A stretch of 64,000 nucleotides of DNA from Siphonodentalium dalli (taxonomy: Eukaryota > Mollusca > Scaphopoda > Gadilida > Siphonodentaliidae). The notes under the pieces are model-generated. The model was not told the origin of the DNA and did not search any database. It saw nothing but the letters and a program-made list of their open reading frames with translations. Made by a program: the position numbers and the translations under genes. Shown here piece by piece: positions 36,091 to 44,818 of the stretch (positions are counted from its first letter, which is position 1; each line of letters begins with the position of its first letter). The stretch is from positions 162,461,465-162,525,464 of the forward strand of contig CP136068.1 of assembly GCA_032622095.1 (NCBI GenBank), written 5' to 3'.

Positions 36091-36617
36091 ACCCTGTGCC
36101 AATGCATTCTCGTATATATGCGAGTCGACCATAGGGCGCCTCGCATATATAAAAGAATGCATTGGCCTAACAATTTCTTATCATTTTTTATAAATTTTTC
36201 TGATATTCTTTAACAACTTTTATCATTTGTTATCATTTTTTTCTTACATTCTTTAACAATTTGTATCATTTTTTATCATTTTTTCTTACATTCTATAACA
36301 ATTTTTATCACATTTTCTTAAATTCTTTAACAATTTTATCATATTTTATAAATTTGTTCTTACATTCTTTAACAATTTCATAATTTGTTATCATTTGTTG
36401 TCACTCGGTATCAATTTTTGTCTTACATTCTTTAACAATTTTTATCATTTTTCATCATTACTTCCTACATTCTTTAACAATTTATTATCATTTTTTTTAC
36501 ATTTTTTAACAATTATAAAAAATAATATAACATTTGTTAGGCCAATGCATTCTCTTATATATGCGAGGCGACCTATGGTCGACTCACATTTATAAGGGAA
36601 TGCATTGGCACAGGGTT
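36091..36617. mobile_element. Composite double-hairpin element with expanded linker
   Basis: Ends ACCCTGTGCC / GGCACAGGGT lead into inverted hairpin modules at 36099-36165 and 36542-36608. The linker between them (36170-36535) is a degenerate array of about seven TTCTTACATTCTTTAACAAT-type units, far longer than in other copies. The outer arms seen in the 22193 copy are missing. Confidence 0.7.
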
Positions 36618-36743
36618 TTCGCAAAAAGTCAGGAAGCTCCCGCCATGAAAGTGTTAACCAAAGAGTCTGGTGCATATACCACGAGGCCTTGAAGTAGATG
36701 GGATATATTCAGCACACGACCCGGCCATACATCAATCATATAA

Positions 36744-36747
36744 CGGG
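36744..36747. repeat. LTR element target duplication, left
   Basis: CGGG, identical to 42527-42530. The 4-bp length fits Ty3/gypsy integration (4-6 bp). Confidence 0.75.
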
Positions 36748-37513
36748 TGTGCCAATACGGGTACATATAACTCTTAAGGCTATCAGAACTGTTTGATTAT
36801 TTATATATAACAAAGTCAATAATGTTCAATCATCGGCATCTGGGTTTCTCTTCCTGTCGTCTGCTTGGTTTCGGGTCTTCTTCCGTCTTCATAGGTTGGG
36901 TGTGTCTGCTTGTCTTCTACTCGGTTGAGTTCCGGTTGAGTTCGTCTTCCTGTCGTCTGCTCTTCTTCTTCCTCCGTCGGCGCATCAGTGGGGCGTTGTT
37001 AGAAATACAAGAGCATAATGTTTACCTTGTATTTCCGTCCATTGCTCCACTCTGCTCTTCTAAGCGTCCGAGGGTTCGTGATGATCGCTTGTGTTGGTCA
37101 GATAGAAACTGGTTAGAACTGTCTTCTCATGTCGGATTGCTTCTTCCTAAAATACCCAGTGTCTGCTAATGACGGCCATGTGTATTTTCACGGCGCGTCG
37201 GTTCATCGTACTTAGGGTAATTGAGTTATCGTCATCTCCCCATGGGTCCTATTAACTCTCCTGGTTTCAGTAGCTTTCTAGGCGATACATCTGGTCTTGC
37301 TAATCCTCAAGACCGTGTTCTGTTTACTCCACAAATCATTTCCCTATGTTATTGCATGGACGCTCGCTAATTCGATTTGGTGCTCAGTACTTTTGTGATC
37401 TAGATGTGGTCAACAGCGACGCTGATATGTGTGGTAATCGAGCGCCCCTCTGACAGAGATTTCCTATCTTCTTCCCGGGTTGAAAGTTATGTCCCTGTGG
37501 TTGTCTTGGCACA
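36748..37513 (-). repeat. 3' LTR (766 bp)
   Basis: Begins TGTGCCAA and ends TTGGCACA (8-bp inverted ends, canonical TG...CA). Direct repeat of 41777-42526. The open frame 36822-37169 on the plus strand appears identically in both LTRs, antisense to the element, and is taken as incidental. This LTR has 16 extra bases at about 37193-37208. Confidence 0.92.
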
Positions 37514-37531
37514 TTACTCCTTCACTTTTTC
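37514..37531 (-). promoter_or_regulatory. Polypurine-tract-like sequence
   Basis: Immediately upstream of the 3' LTR in element orientation, the minus strand reads AAAGTGAAGGAGTAA, a purine-rich run where plus-strand DNA synthesis would be primed. It contains two T residues, so it is imperfect. Confidence 0.5.
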
Positions 37532-37727
37532 GATTTAAAGTTGATCTTGAAATCGCAAGTCCAATTCGTCGCTGCGCAGCAGGTCGATGATTCGTCGAAG
37601 TGTTTCGCAACAGCGGCATCGGCGATGGATAGCTGGTTCGATGTCGGTCGTCTCCGTGTAGATCGGGTCGTCTGGGCGTCTCTCAGACAACTCCGACCCA
37701 CTGGCTGTGACTCTTTCGGTGTAAAAC

Positions 37728-37862
37728 TATGATTGAAATTTCATGGCGTCGTCATTTTCGTCATCATCGGACGTCGAGGTATTTTCGTCCTCAATGTCCG
37801 AGTATGGGGTAGGTTCTGACAACTGGTCGACCCTTGTTCCACCGCCATGGTCAGCCTGTAAT
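37728..37862 (-). other. Short acidic open frame near the 3' LTR
   Basis: About 44 codons without a start, ending in an acid-rich tail (SDIEDENTSTSDDDENDD, then AMKFQS and stop). It follows a TTACAG that could act as a 3' splice site at about 37863. It might be the last exon of a spliced transcript of the LTR element or a remnant of deleted sequence. Evidence is only the open frame, its composition and its position. Confidence 0.3.
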
Positions 37863-38317
37863 ACTCAAACGGATATTTGTGTGAGGTTTGAGAACAAATG
37901 ACACAGTCAGAATACACAATGGTTAATTTTCCAATTTATCGGTATCGCTTGAGAGTCGTCAGATCGGCCCAATACGAAAATGGAATTTACAACTAATTAT
38001 ATAGATGGATTTGTTGACGAACAGTTTAAACACCAGATAAGTCGGGGTGATTGATTTCAATTATCAAAACGTATGACTGAATGTCGGGATTTATAGTCCC
38101 TATTCAACGCTTGCTATAATCATTCTGATGATTATACAACTATAATACCCTGGACATCGTTATGCAACAATTAATATTTGAAATATATGAAATGCATAAA
38201 TGTCTATATACATGCAAATGATTCTGATATCCGCGCAACAATAATTACGGAGGAAATTCGGAATACATTAATATACGATACATAATTAATACTAATCCAA
38301 ATCCGCCACAGATGTGG

Positions 38318-38608
38318 TCAGCCTCTGACGGCTATAATTGGATATACATGTAGGCGTTCCTGAGTGTTGTCCCGGAATAGCGCAGACGGCTTTGGTGCAT
38401 CCGTCTCCATTGCTTCGTCGATGGGTTCTTTGAACACGGCATTCAGGATATCCTCAGGTCGCTGGTCTAACTGCTTATTATACATAATGGCTAACCTTGG
38501 TAAATGTCGTTTAACAAATTTCCACCGGAATCGGTGGGTCAAGATAATGAAAATTACTACTGTAACTACGTTACTAGGGCAAAATACCACCCTGGCCATC
38601 TCTACCAT
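38318..38608 (-). CDS. Small single-pass membrane protein in env position (remnant?)
   Basis: 96 codons from an ATG preceded in frame by a stop. The N-terminus is short, followed by one hydrophobic segment (VVTVVIFIILTH, about residues 15-27), a basic stretch (RFRWKFVKRHLPR) and a ~55-residue polar tail. It lies between the end of pol and the 3' LTR, where retroviral and errantiviral elements carry env. The shape matches the membrane anchor plus cytoplasmic tail of an envelope protein, but no surface subunit, fusion peptide or cysteine motif is present. It could be an env remnant left by deletion, an accessory protein, or a chance frame. Confidence 0.35.
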   Translation of the reverse strand: MVEMARVVFCPSNVVTVVIFIILTHRFRWKFVKRHLPRLAIMYNKQLDQRPEDILNAVFKEPIDEAMETDAPKPSALFRDNTQERLHVYPIIAVRG

Positions 38609-38975
38609 TCATTGGGGTAATACTTTTTCGTTCACTAAGTCAGTCATGAGCATATTTTCGATCGTGTTTATTTGAGCGGGGTGCGCTCAAACGTAGTAAC
38701 CCTAATGGTGGCGATGTGCACGTCGCCGTGGTGCTCGTTATCTCTTGGTGCGCGATTGCAAAGTTCAAAGCTTTATTTATTAAATCGCCATGCGCACGTG
38801 CCGGGTTTCATGGGGCGCGCGACCTGTCATTGATCCGAACATGACTATTTATTCGCGATTCGGTCTGGGGCGTCGGGCTAACTATTTTCAACATTTACGA
38901 AGCCAGGTTAGACTCATCAGTCATCAATAAGACAGTTAAAAGTGGGGTCTCATTTATTCTGTAATGGACCCCAGG

Positions 38976-40226
38976 TCACTGTTTCGAGCACTCTATTATT
39001 ATCGCTGATAGCAGGGCTTGAAACGACGGTTTGCCTATTAAGTTGCTGCTCGCTCCATTCATGAGCTGCTTACACTTGCGAGGGGCCGGTACGGGCCTAC
39101 ATTCACGAGGGTTTTGTTCAATGGCGGCCACTTCCATTAACTCATCCTCTGAGCCGTCATCACTCGTAAACATCTTTGTTACTTTGCGCCCGTGTCGACG
39201 AGGCGCTGGAGCGCGTCGTGCCTTGGCACTCGGCTCTGGTCTCTCGTCCATGGACGAGTCAGGGTTTTGTAGCGGCTCTGAGCGCGCGAGTCGCGTTTTC
39301 CTACGCTGTAAGCGCATCTTAAGCTCGCTTAAAGGGACATCTTCGTCATCGGAGTCCGAACATTGTCTCCGATATCGAGCGATTACATCATCTGGTAATG
39401 GTTCTGTTTCATTGCCAGAAGACCCACCCACAGGGTTAGGGGCAGGAACGTCGCTATCTTCGTCTTCGGGGGGAACAACATACGTTTGAGCACGCTTGTT
39501 GTTGTCAGTTTTGGGGATTTCCCATTCCAGGTTGGCTTTGCGCATATGTTCAGCATGGGATTGTGTGACTTTCCCAGTTAATTGATTCCTTAACTCGAAA
39601 GTAACGGGCGTTATTTGCTTGGTTATGCGGAAGTAGGGTTTCCATTTGCTTTCAAGTTTGCTTTTTCGTAAATGATTCTTCACATAGACGGCCTCGCCAA
39701 TCTCGAATTTGGTGTCTGTGGCCTTTTTGTTAAATTTCGCTGCTTGTTGGCGTTTCGCCTGTTTCACGTGTTTGTGTACCATCATAAATGATTTAGGCTG
39801 TTGCTGTAATGTTATTTGACAATAACCTTTCCCAGCACGATTGCGTCTTCGTCCATACGTGACTGATTTTCCAACTACACTGCCGCGCCGTAGATAAACG
39901 GTTTTATTAGTGTTGTTCACAAGTAGCAATGGGACTTGATGTCTTTTACCTAGTTCCGAAATCGAATTCCTTACCTTCAAACCGGGTTTTGATGCTAGGT
40001 AACCTTTCTTGATTTGGGCCACCTCTACTAATGTCGACTTGCGAAGAGAAGCTAAGTTTTTTGATTTTCCCATACATAAAGTTGATGTTTGAGGCTTTAA
40101 GCTAACCTTGCTGGTCAATCTCAGCAGGGAAGCTATGTGCGCGTCCGATTCCAATGGGACGTACACGTCACTGACCTTGAGGCATCCCAGATCATAATAT
40201 AGTCGACCCCCCGAGAGGTCAACCAA
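38976..40226 (-). CDS. Pol remainder: end of protease joined to integrase C-terminal domain
   Basis: This frame opens with the last strand of an aspartic protease (YYDLGCLKVSDVYVPL). It then runs through a ~100-residue linker with KSKNLASLRKSTLVEVAQ into an integrase tail: HVKQAKRQQAAKFNKKA, FEIGEAVYVKN, SKWKPYFRITKQITPVTFEL and TGKVTQSHAEHMRKANLEW, the GPY/F-type module of Ty3/gypsy integrases. After it comes a 170-residue polar extension with acidic clusters and Arg-rich patches (APAPRRHGRKVTK). A complete pol would place roughly 800-900 residues of RT, RNase H and integrase core in between; here they are gone without breaking the frame. The nominal first codon is TTG and not a real start: the product would be made by frameshifting from gag. 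A shift from the protease frame to this one lies at 40195-40226. Confidence 0.75.
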   Translation of the reverse strand: MVDLSGGRLYYDLGCLKVSDVYVPLESDAHIASLLRLTSKVSLKPQTSTLCMGKSKNLASLRKSTLVEVAQIKKGYLASKPGLKVRNSISELGKRHQVPLLLVNNTNKTVYLRRGSVVGKSVTYGRRRNRAGKGYCQITLQQQPKSFMMVHKHVKQAKRQQAAKFNKKATDTKFEIGEAVYVKNHLRKSKLESKWKPYFRITKQITPVTFELRNQLTGKVTQSHAEHMRKANLEWEIPKTDNNKRAQTYVVPPEDEDSDVPAPNPVGGSSGNETEPLPDDVIARYRRQCSDSDDEDVPLSELKMRLQRRKTRLARSEPLQNPDSSMDERPEPSAKARRAPAPRRHGRKVTKMFTSDDGSEDELMEVAAIEQNPRECRPVPAPRKCKQLMNGASSNLIGKPSFQALLSAIIIECSKQ

Positions 40227-40567
40227 TCCCTCCCCAAGATCATATTCCGGGTCATATCATTCGCCACATAAAATTTATGGGTTAATTTTAGTTTCGCCAT
40301 TCTGAAGGTCAGTTCCACGCTACCAAGTACGCCCAGTGACTTCCCATTCACGGAGCTAAGGTTGATATGTTCCCTAGTTAGTTTTGGTCGGAACTGTAAT
40401 GCGTCATAGACGCGTTTGTGAATCAATGATACTTCCGCTCCACTATCCACTAATGAGCGATATTTATTTTTCCCTATTCTGACTAAACACGAGCTGGGGT
40501 TCCCTACAATATTTATGTTATATTTCCTCCCATTTGTGGCCTCAATGAGAGGATTCCTTAGTTTTTT
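40133..40567 (-). CDS. Retroviral-type aspartic protease (start of pol, reached by -1 frameshift)
   Basis: Immediately after the gag stop, the -1 frame reads LRNPLIEATNGRKY, then SCLVRIGKNKYRSLVDSGAE with the DSGA catalytic triplet of retropepsins. It continues to NMILGRDWL, the ILG-x-DWL motif near the end of the fold. The protease would cleave the Gag-Pol polyprotein. The domain is normal in length up to GRDWL, but the expected last strand (YYDLGCLKV) is in another frame, so this copy has suffered an indel near 40200. The reading frame reaches a stop at 40133. There is no own ATG; expression depends on the slippery site at 40561-40567. Confidence 0.8.
   Translation of the reverse strand, partial: KKLRNPLIEATNGRKYNINIVGNPSSCLVRIGKNKYRSLVDSGAEVSLIHKRVYDALQFRPKLTREHINLSSVNGKSLGVLGSVELTFRMAKLKLTHKFYVANDMTRNMILGRDWLTSRGVDYIMIWDASRSVTCTSHWNRTRT
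40525..40567 (-). promoter_or_regulatory. -1 ribosomal frameshift signal at gag-pol junction
   Basis: The heptamer A-AAA-AAC (minus strand of 40567-40561) is in the gag frame and directly followed by the gag stop TAA. A 7-nt spacer (40560-40554) leads to a 10-bp stem: TCCTCTCATT (40553-40544) pairs with AATGGGAGGA (40534-40525), one G-U included, closing a 9-nt loop. After a -1 slip the next codons read L-R-N-P and stay open into the protease. This is the standard retroviral arrangement. Confidence 0.88.
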
Positions 40568-41640
40568 GCATATGTGGGCGGGGTCATCATTCGTGGCGGT
40601 TCGTTTAATGTCGGATATCTCCGGCTGTGTCGCGGTGTATCATGGGATATGTCACGTGATCGGTTCGGCTGATCTCGGCGGATTCCCCTAGGTGGCGTTA
40701 CCGGCGCGTTCCATTGATTTTGCTTCGAACCTCCGGATTTGGAGGGGCAATTTCTAGCTAAGTGGTTACCTTCGCAAACCCAGCAAGATACGTGCCTCCG
40801 GTTTTCGGTCTTAAAGGGGCAGTCGCGAGCGAAATGATCACCTTGACACGTCCAACATTCGACCGTTCGTGGTTTAACCACCGCATCGACATGCACCTGT
40901 CTCGGGCGTGATCTGTGTTCTCGGGTCGTGTGATTATCGCTTGCGCACACATCGCAGGTTGTTCTCGCGCGTTTGTTTCTGAAACTATCGATTTCCATTG
41001 CTTCCGGTTCGTTTTCGTTGTAATTTTCGCGGCCCGTTCGTAGGTTGAATACCCGTCGGATCCCCATTTCCCGCATGGCGATGTCGGCTGCCAATTTCAG
41101 TGTCTTCGGCGCATCCCTGATCAACTTCATTTTCAAACTGTCGCTTCTTAAAGCGTCAATATAAAACCCTACGAGTTGGCCTTCAACCGCGTTGATCCCG
41201 CCGATTTGCTCTCGGTATGCCACCGTCGCGATCTCCAAAATTCGTTCGGCAAGCACATGTAAATTTTCGTTTTGTTTTTGCTTGATTTTTCTTAGCATTG
41301 AAAAGGCGAATTGAATGTCATTTATCTCGGCAAATCGACTAGATAATTCAGTTTTTGTGTCTTGCCACGTGGCGTTAGCATTCGTGGCCAAATATCTTTG
41401 TAAAAAATCTGATACGGGGCCCGTCGCGCTCTGGAATGCCATATAGGGCTTCTTTGCTTCGTTAGCGCCGGTTAGGATCGCGCATTTTTCTATCGACTTG
41501 ACCCACCCGTGGTATTTCGTGGGGTCCCCGTCAAATGACGTCACTACCTGTGTCACCGTAGTCATGGCCATTGCAGCAATTTGGGAATTGATAGACTCTG
41601 TCAATGGGGCGAGAACACCAATTGATTGTTGGGTAGCCAT
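40558..41640 (-). CDS. gag: Gag polyprotein of the LTR element
   Basis: 360 residues from the ATG at 41640; a TTG five codons earlier is a less likely start. Gag forms the intracellular particle and packages element RNA. The N-terminal half is helical, with FDGDPTKYHGWVKSIEKC and FLQRYLATNANATWQDTKTE, resembling the capsid region of Ty3/gypsy Gag (FxGxxxxxxxWxxxxE). Residues about 240-300 hold two zinc knuckles CWTCQGDHFARDC and CWVCEGNHLARNC (spacing CX2CX3HX4C, one residue shorter before His than the retroviral CX2CX4HX4C), preceded by a third CDVC-like half. A basic, proline-rich tail follows to the stop inside the frameshift cassette. No stops or shifts: the frame is intact. It has no cellular relatives visible in the window. 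Confidence 0.88.
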   Translation of the reverse strand: MATQQSIGVLAPLTESINSQIAAMAMTTVTQVVTSFDGDPTKYHGWVKSIEKCAILTGANEAKKPYMAFQSATGPVSDFLQRYLATNANATWQDTKTELSSRFAEINDIQFAFSMLRKIKQKQNENLHVLAERILEIATVAYREQIGGINAVEGQLVGFYIDALRSDSLKMKLIRDAPKTLKLAADIAMREMGIRRVFNLRTGRENYNENEPEAMEIDSFRNKRARTTCDVCASDNHTTREHRSRPRQVHVDAVVKPRTVECWTCQGDHFARDCPFKTENRRHVSCWVCEGNHLARNCPSKSGGSKQNQWNAPVTPPRGIRRDQPNRSRDISHDTPRHSRRYPTLNEPPRMMTPPTYAKN

Positions 41641-41740
41641 TATGATAATAAACAATTAGACTCACGTTTTACGAATTTTCCCACACTGTTTCTGTTCACA
41701 CTGTTCCTCTTCTGGCTTCACGTTGTGTCTGTGATTAGCG

Positions 41741-41765
41741 TTCAGATCCTGGCTCGAAGGCACCA
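41741..41765 (-). promoter_or_regulatory. Primer-binding-site candidate (tRNA-Tyr-like)
   Basis: Eleven bases inside the 5' LTR, the minus strand reads TGGTGCCTTCGAGCC. Its complement, GGCTCGAAGGCACCA, resembles the 3' end of eukaryotic tRNA-Tyr (GGCTCGAAGGACCA) with one extra base near the acceptor. Starting with TGG (complement of CCA) fits a PBS. The 11-nt distance from the LTR is longer than usual. Confidence 0.5.
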
Positions 41766-41776
41766 GTTAAGAGATA

Positions 41777-42526
41777 TGTGCCAATACGGGTACATATAAC
41801 TCTTAAGGCTATCAGAACTGTTTGATTATTTATATATAACAAAGTCAATAATGTTCAATCATCGGCATCTGGGTTTCTCTTCCTGTCGTCTGCTTGGTTT
41901 CGGGTCTTCTTCCGTCTTCATAGGTTGGGTGTGTCTGCTTGTCTTCTACTCGGTTGAGTTCCGGTTGAGTTCGTCTTCCTGTCGTCTGCTCTTCTTCTTC
42001 CTCCGTCGGCGCATCAGTGGGGCGTTGTTAGAAATACAAGAGCATAATGTTTACCTTGTATTTCCGTCCATTGCTCCACTCTGCTCTTCTAAGCGTCCGA
42101 GGGTTCGTGATGATCGCTTGTGTTGGTCAGATAGAAACTGGTTAGAACTGTCTTCTCATGTCGGATTGCTTCTTCCTAAAATACCCAGTGTCTGCTAATG
42201 ACGGCCATGTGTATTTTCACGTACTTAGGGTAATTGAGTTATCGTCATCTCCCCATGGGTCCTATTAACTCTCCTGGTTTCAGTAGCTTTCTAGGCGATA
42301 CATCTGGTCTTGCTAATCCTCAAGACCGTGTTCTGTTTACTCCACAAATCATTTCCCTATGTTATTGCATGGACGCTCGCTAATTCGATTTGGTGCTCAG
42401 TACTTTTGTGATCTAGATGTGGTCAACAGCGACGCTGATATGTGTGGTAATCGAGCGCCCCTCTGACAGAGATTTCCTATCTTCTTCCCGGGTTGAAAGT
42501 TATGTCCCTGTGGTTGTCTTGGCACA
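41777..42526 (-). repeat. 5' LTR (750 bp)
   Basis: Direct repeat of 36748-37513, TGTGCCAA...TTGGCACA, lacking 16 bases present in the other LTR. I saw no substitution between the two by eye. Confidence 0.92.
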
Positions 42527-42530
42527 CGGG
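42527..42530. repeat. LTR element target duplication, right
   Basis: CGGG, identical to 36744-36747. Confidence 0.75.
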
Positions 42531-43644
42531 TCTATTAAGAGTCTGAGTCTGTCTAGAAGGTGACTTATCCATAAATATTATGCCAGGAGCTTGTTGACTA
42601 TATATACGATCACTCAAATGAATGTCAAACTTCAGAATATATCTGTGAATTTCACTGTGCCAGCTATCTTTCCCCGAGGACGGCGTGCCCTAACATTTAT
42701 AAATCTTATGAGATAGTTTCGAGGGGGTTATTCTGGACATATTGAAGTGCACTTCATACGCGTCCAATAATGGTTATGTGTCAGGAATTATAAGGAATCA
42801 GTCCCTAGGCTTAACCCAAGCGTCTGGCGCATATATCAGTCTGGAAGTAATTGCGTCTATTCACTGCCAGACACAATTCAAGTATAGGAATGGCATACGG
42901 GTTTGTTTAGTAAAATACTTATCGCTAATGGGGTCTATTCGGCATATCTCCCCTGCCGGTCATGTCGGATGATATGCGGGTTCTATTCAATGCGAACCTT
43001 ATTATACTTCCATGGTGTAAACAAGGAAGTATATTGTTTTTTCTATTGGAGCCGTTTTCCGTTTAATTGGAAATACTCAGAAACTAATGAGAGCAGGAAC
43101 GCGAAATCACTAGCGAATATATGGATTTAAAAGGTGTACTGAAAATAAAGGTAGCCGGGTTTCTGACCAACTTTTTTTTTACGGAGTTATCGCCCTTTTA
43201 CGATTATTTTGCTCTGTTATTATACTTTAACCATTTTTCAACGCCTTAATATCTGAAAGTATAATGAGTAGTTTGCATGTATGTGGGGGGTTAATGAGTT
43301 CTAACTAACTGTCGTACAACGTACGGTTACCCCGCGGAGTTTCTGCCTTTATCTGAAAAAATATCATTTTACAATCGGAAATTATGAGGAGCAAAGAAAC
43401 GAAATTTGGACCGTATGCACAGCTCGATATGCCCTACTGATCGCGGGCATCAAAACTTGTGTCCGCGCTTTCCATGTGGAGTTAACGTCACATATAGGCA
43501 CACCTCTAATTTGTTGTTCTCAACTGTTCTCCCGTATCAAATGTGATTTTGGTTTTCACAGTCGTGTTGATCGTTGTCAGTTCAGTACGAAAACCACGCT
43601 GGCGGATATCACGTGACGCTTTCACTGCCGAGTTGGCTATTTAC
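42531..43644. other. No gene recognised
   Basis: Part (42590-42870) resembles 35890-36080 plus 36625-36700. The frames at 42742-42972 and 42903-43130 have no recognised domain. Confidence 0.45.
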
Positions 43645-43985
43645 CCTGTGCCAATGCACTCTCTTATATATTCGAGTCGACCATAGGTCGCCTCGCATAT
43701 ATAAGAGAATGAATTGGCCTAACAAATTTTATAATATTTTTTTATAATTGTTAAAGAATTATTTTAAGAATTTTTTTTTTAAATGACAACAAATTGTTAA
43801 AAAATGTAAGAATAAAATGATAAAAATTGAGAAATAATGTAAGAAAAAATTATTAAAAAAAAACTATCAAAAGAATGTAAGAATAACTGATATTATAATG
43901 ATAAAATTGTTAAAGGATATAAGAACAAATTATAAACTTTGTTATAGAATGTATGAACAAATTATAAATTATATGAATGTGCAAA
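43645..43985. mobile_element. Truncated hairpin element with AT-rich linker
   Basis: One hairpin module (43651-43717, preceded by ACCCTGTG) is followed by ~260 bp of AT-rich linker with AAGAATGTAAGAA-like units. The second hairpin and right end are missing. Confidence 0.6.
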
Positions 43986-44800
43986 TGTGGTACAACTCAC
44001 ATCAAAACAGTAGTAGCATAATAGAGTAGAACCGACAGCACACCGCTTATTAATCACAGTTTCAGCCAAAAACAAAAACAAAAGTCCAGCGAAAAATGAT
44101 TGTTATTGCCTCTTTCAAATGTAAAGAGTGATTGGGACCGGAATCGACCGTCTAAAAGCTTTTTCCCCAGAGGCCATCGATATAATTATGGCAAAAGGCG
44201 AAATGCACCTATTTTTCCCACCAAGACTAAACGGGATAATAAAGGAGCGAGGTTAATGCTGGATCAGATACTTCGATAAACCGTAAGAATGCCACCAAAG
44301 ATTGACTGCTCTGCTATAAAATCAACATGCTCAACGGTGAGCGCGCGTCGGGGTAGGTCGAGGCTTTTTGGCAAATTCCATCGCAACTCGTAAGGGATCA
44401 ACATTTGGAGAAATCGCAATTCGCGATTTTTTTATTTTGGCGTGTTCAAGTTTCTCCTGGTAGCGTATAACGTTGATAACAGGTGATATGTACATGTATT
44501 GCTCTAACTTAAACCCTCCATTTTCCCGCCAAATAAAAACGGACTAATGGATGACCAAGGCTAATGCACGAGCAGGTACATCGGTATGCCCTAGGTAGGC
44601 CCCCAACGTATGACCGCTACTTTAAAAGCAACCTGCCCAACGGAGAGCGCGCGTCGACCACGGACGTAGATCGAGGCTTATGGCTAATTCAATCGAAACT
44701 CGTAAAGAGAAAAAATTGAACAATCGCGAATGGAGATAAGTGCTCATTTAGCGTTACATATAGATATATCAGCACCTAATAATGTTAATGTATCCAATGA
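43986..44800. repeat. Diverged ~330-bp repeat units
   Basis: Segments around 44270-44440 and 44570-44740 share CTCAACGGTGAGCGCGCGTCG / CCAACGGAGAGCGCGCGTCG, TAGGTCGAGGCTT and TCG(C/A)AACTCGTAA. A third, more distant unit is at 45430-45600 (CTAACGGAGAGGACACGTCG, GAGAGGCTTTTG). No coding content recognised. Confidence 0.5.
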
Positions 44801-44818
44801 AAATCCTGTATGAAGTAT

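Larger units (their letters stand above)
36748..42526 (-). mobile_element. Ty3/gypsy-type LTR retrotransposon with internal pol deletion
   Basis: 5779 bp, minus strand. In transcription order it has a 5' LTR (42526-41777), tRNA-like primer site (41765-41741), gag (41640-40558), a frameshift cassette, protease, integrase C-terminus (to 38976), a short transmembrane frame (38608-38318), an acidic frame (37862-37728), a purine-rich tract, and a 3' LTR (37513-36748). Reverse transcriptase, RNase H, and the zinc-binding and catalytic parts of integrase are absent. The pol sequence passes from protease to the integrase tail within one open frame. The LTRs are the same by eye apart from one 16-bp indel, so the insertion is young although the element cannot copy itself. 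Confidence 0.9.

Noticed and set aside
36822-37169. 115-codon frame, present again at 41851-42198
   Set aside because: It is the same sequence in both LTRs and antisense to the element; no domain supports it.
39031-39489. 152-codon plus-strand frame inside pol
   Set aside because: Shadow of the integrase-tail frame on the opposite strand.
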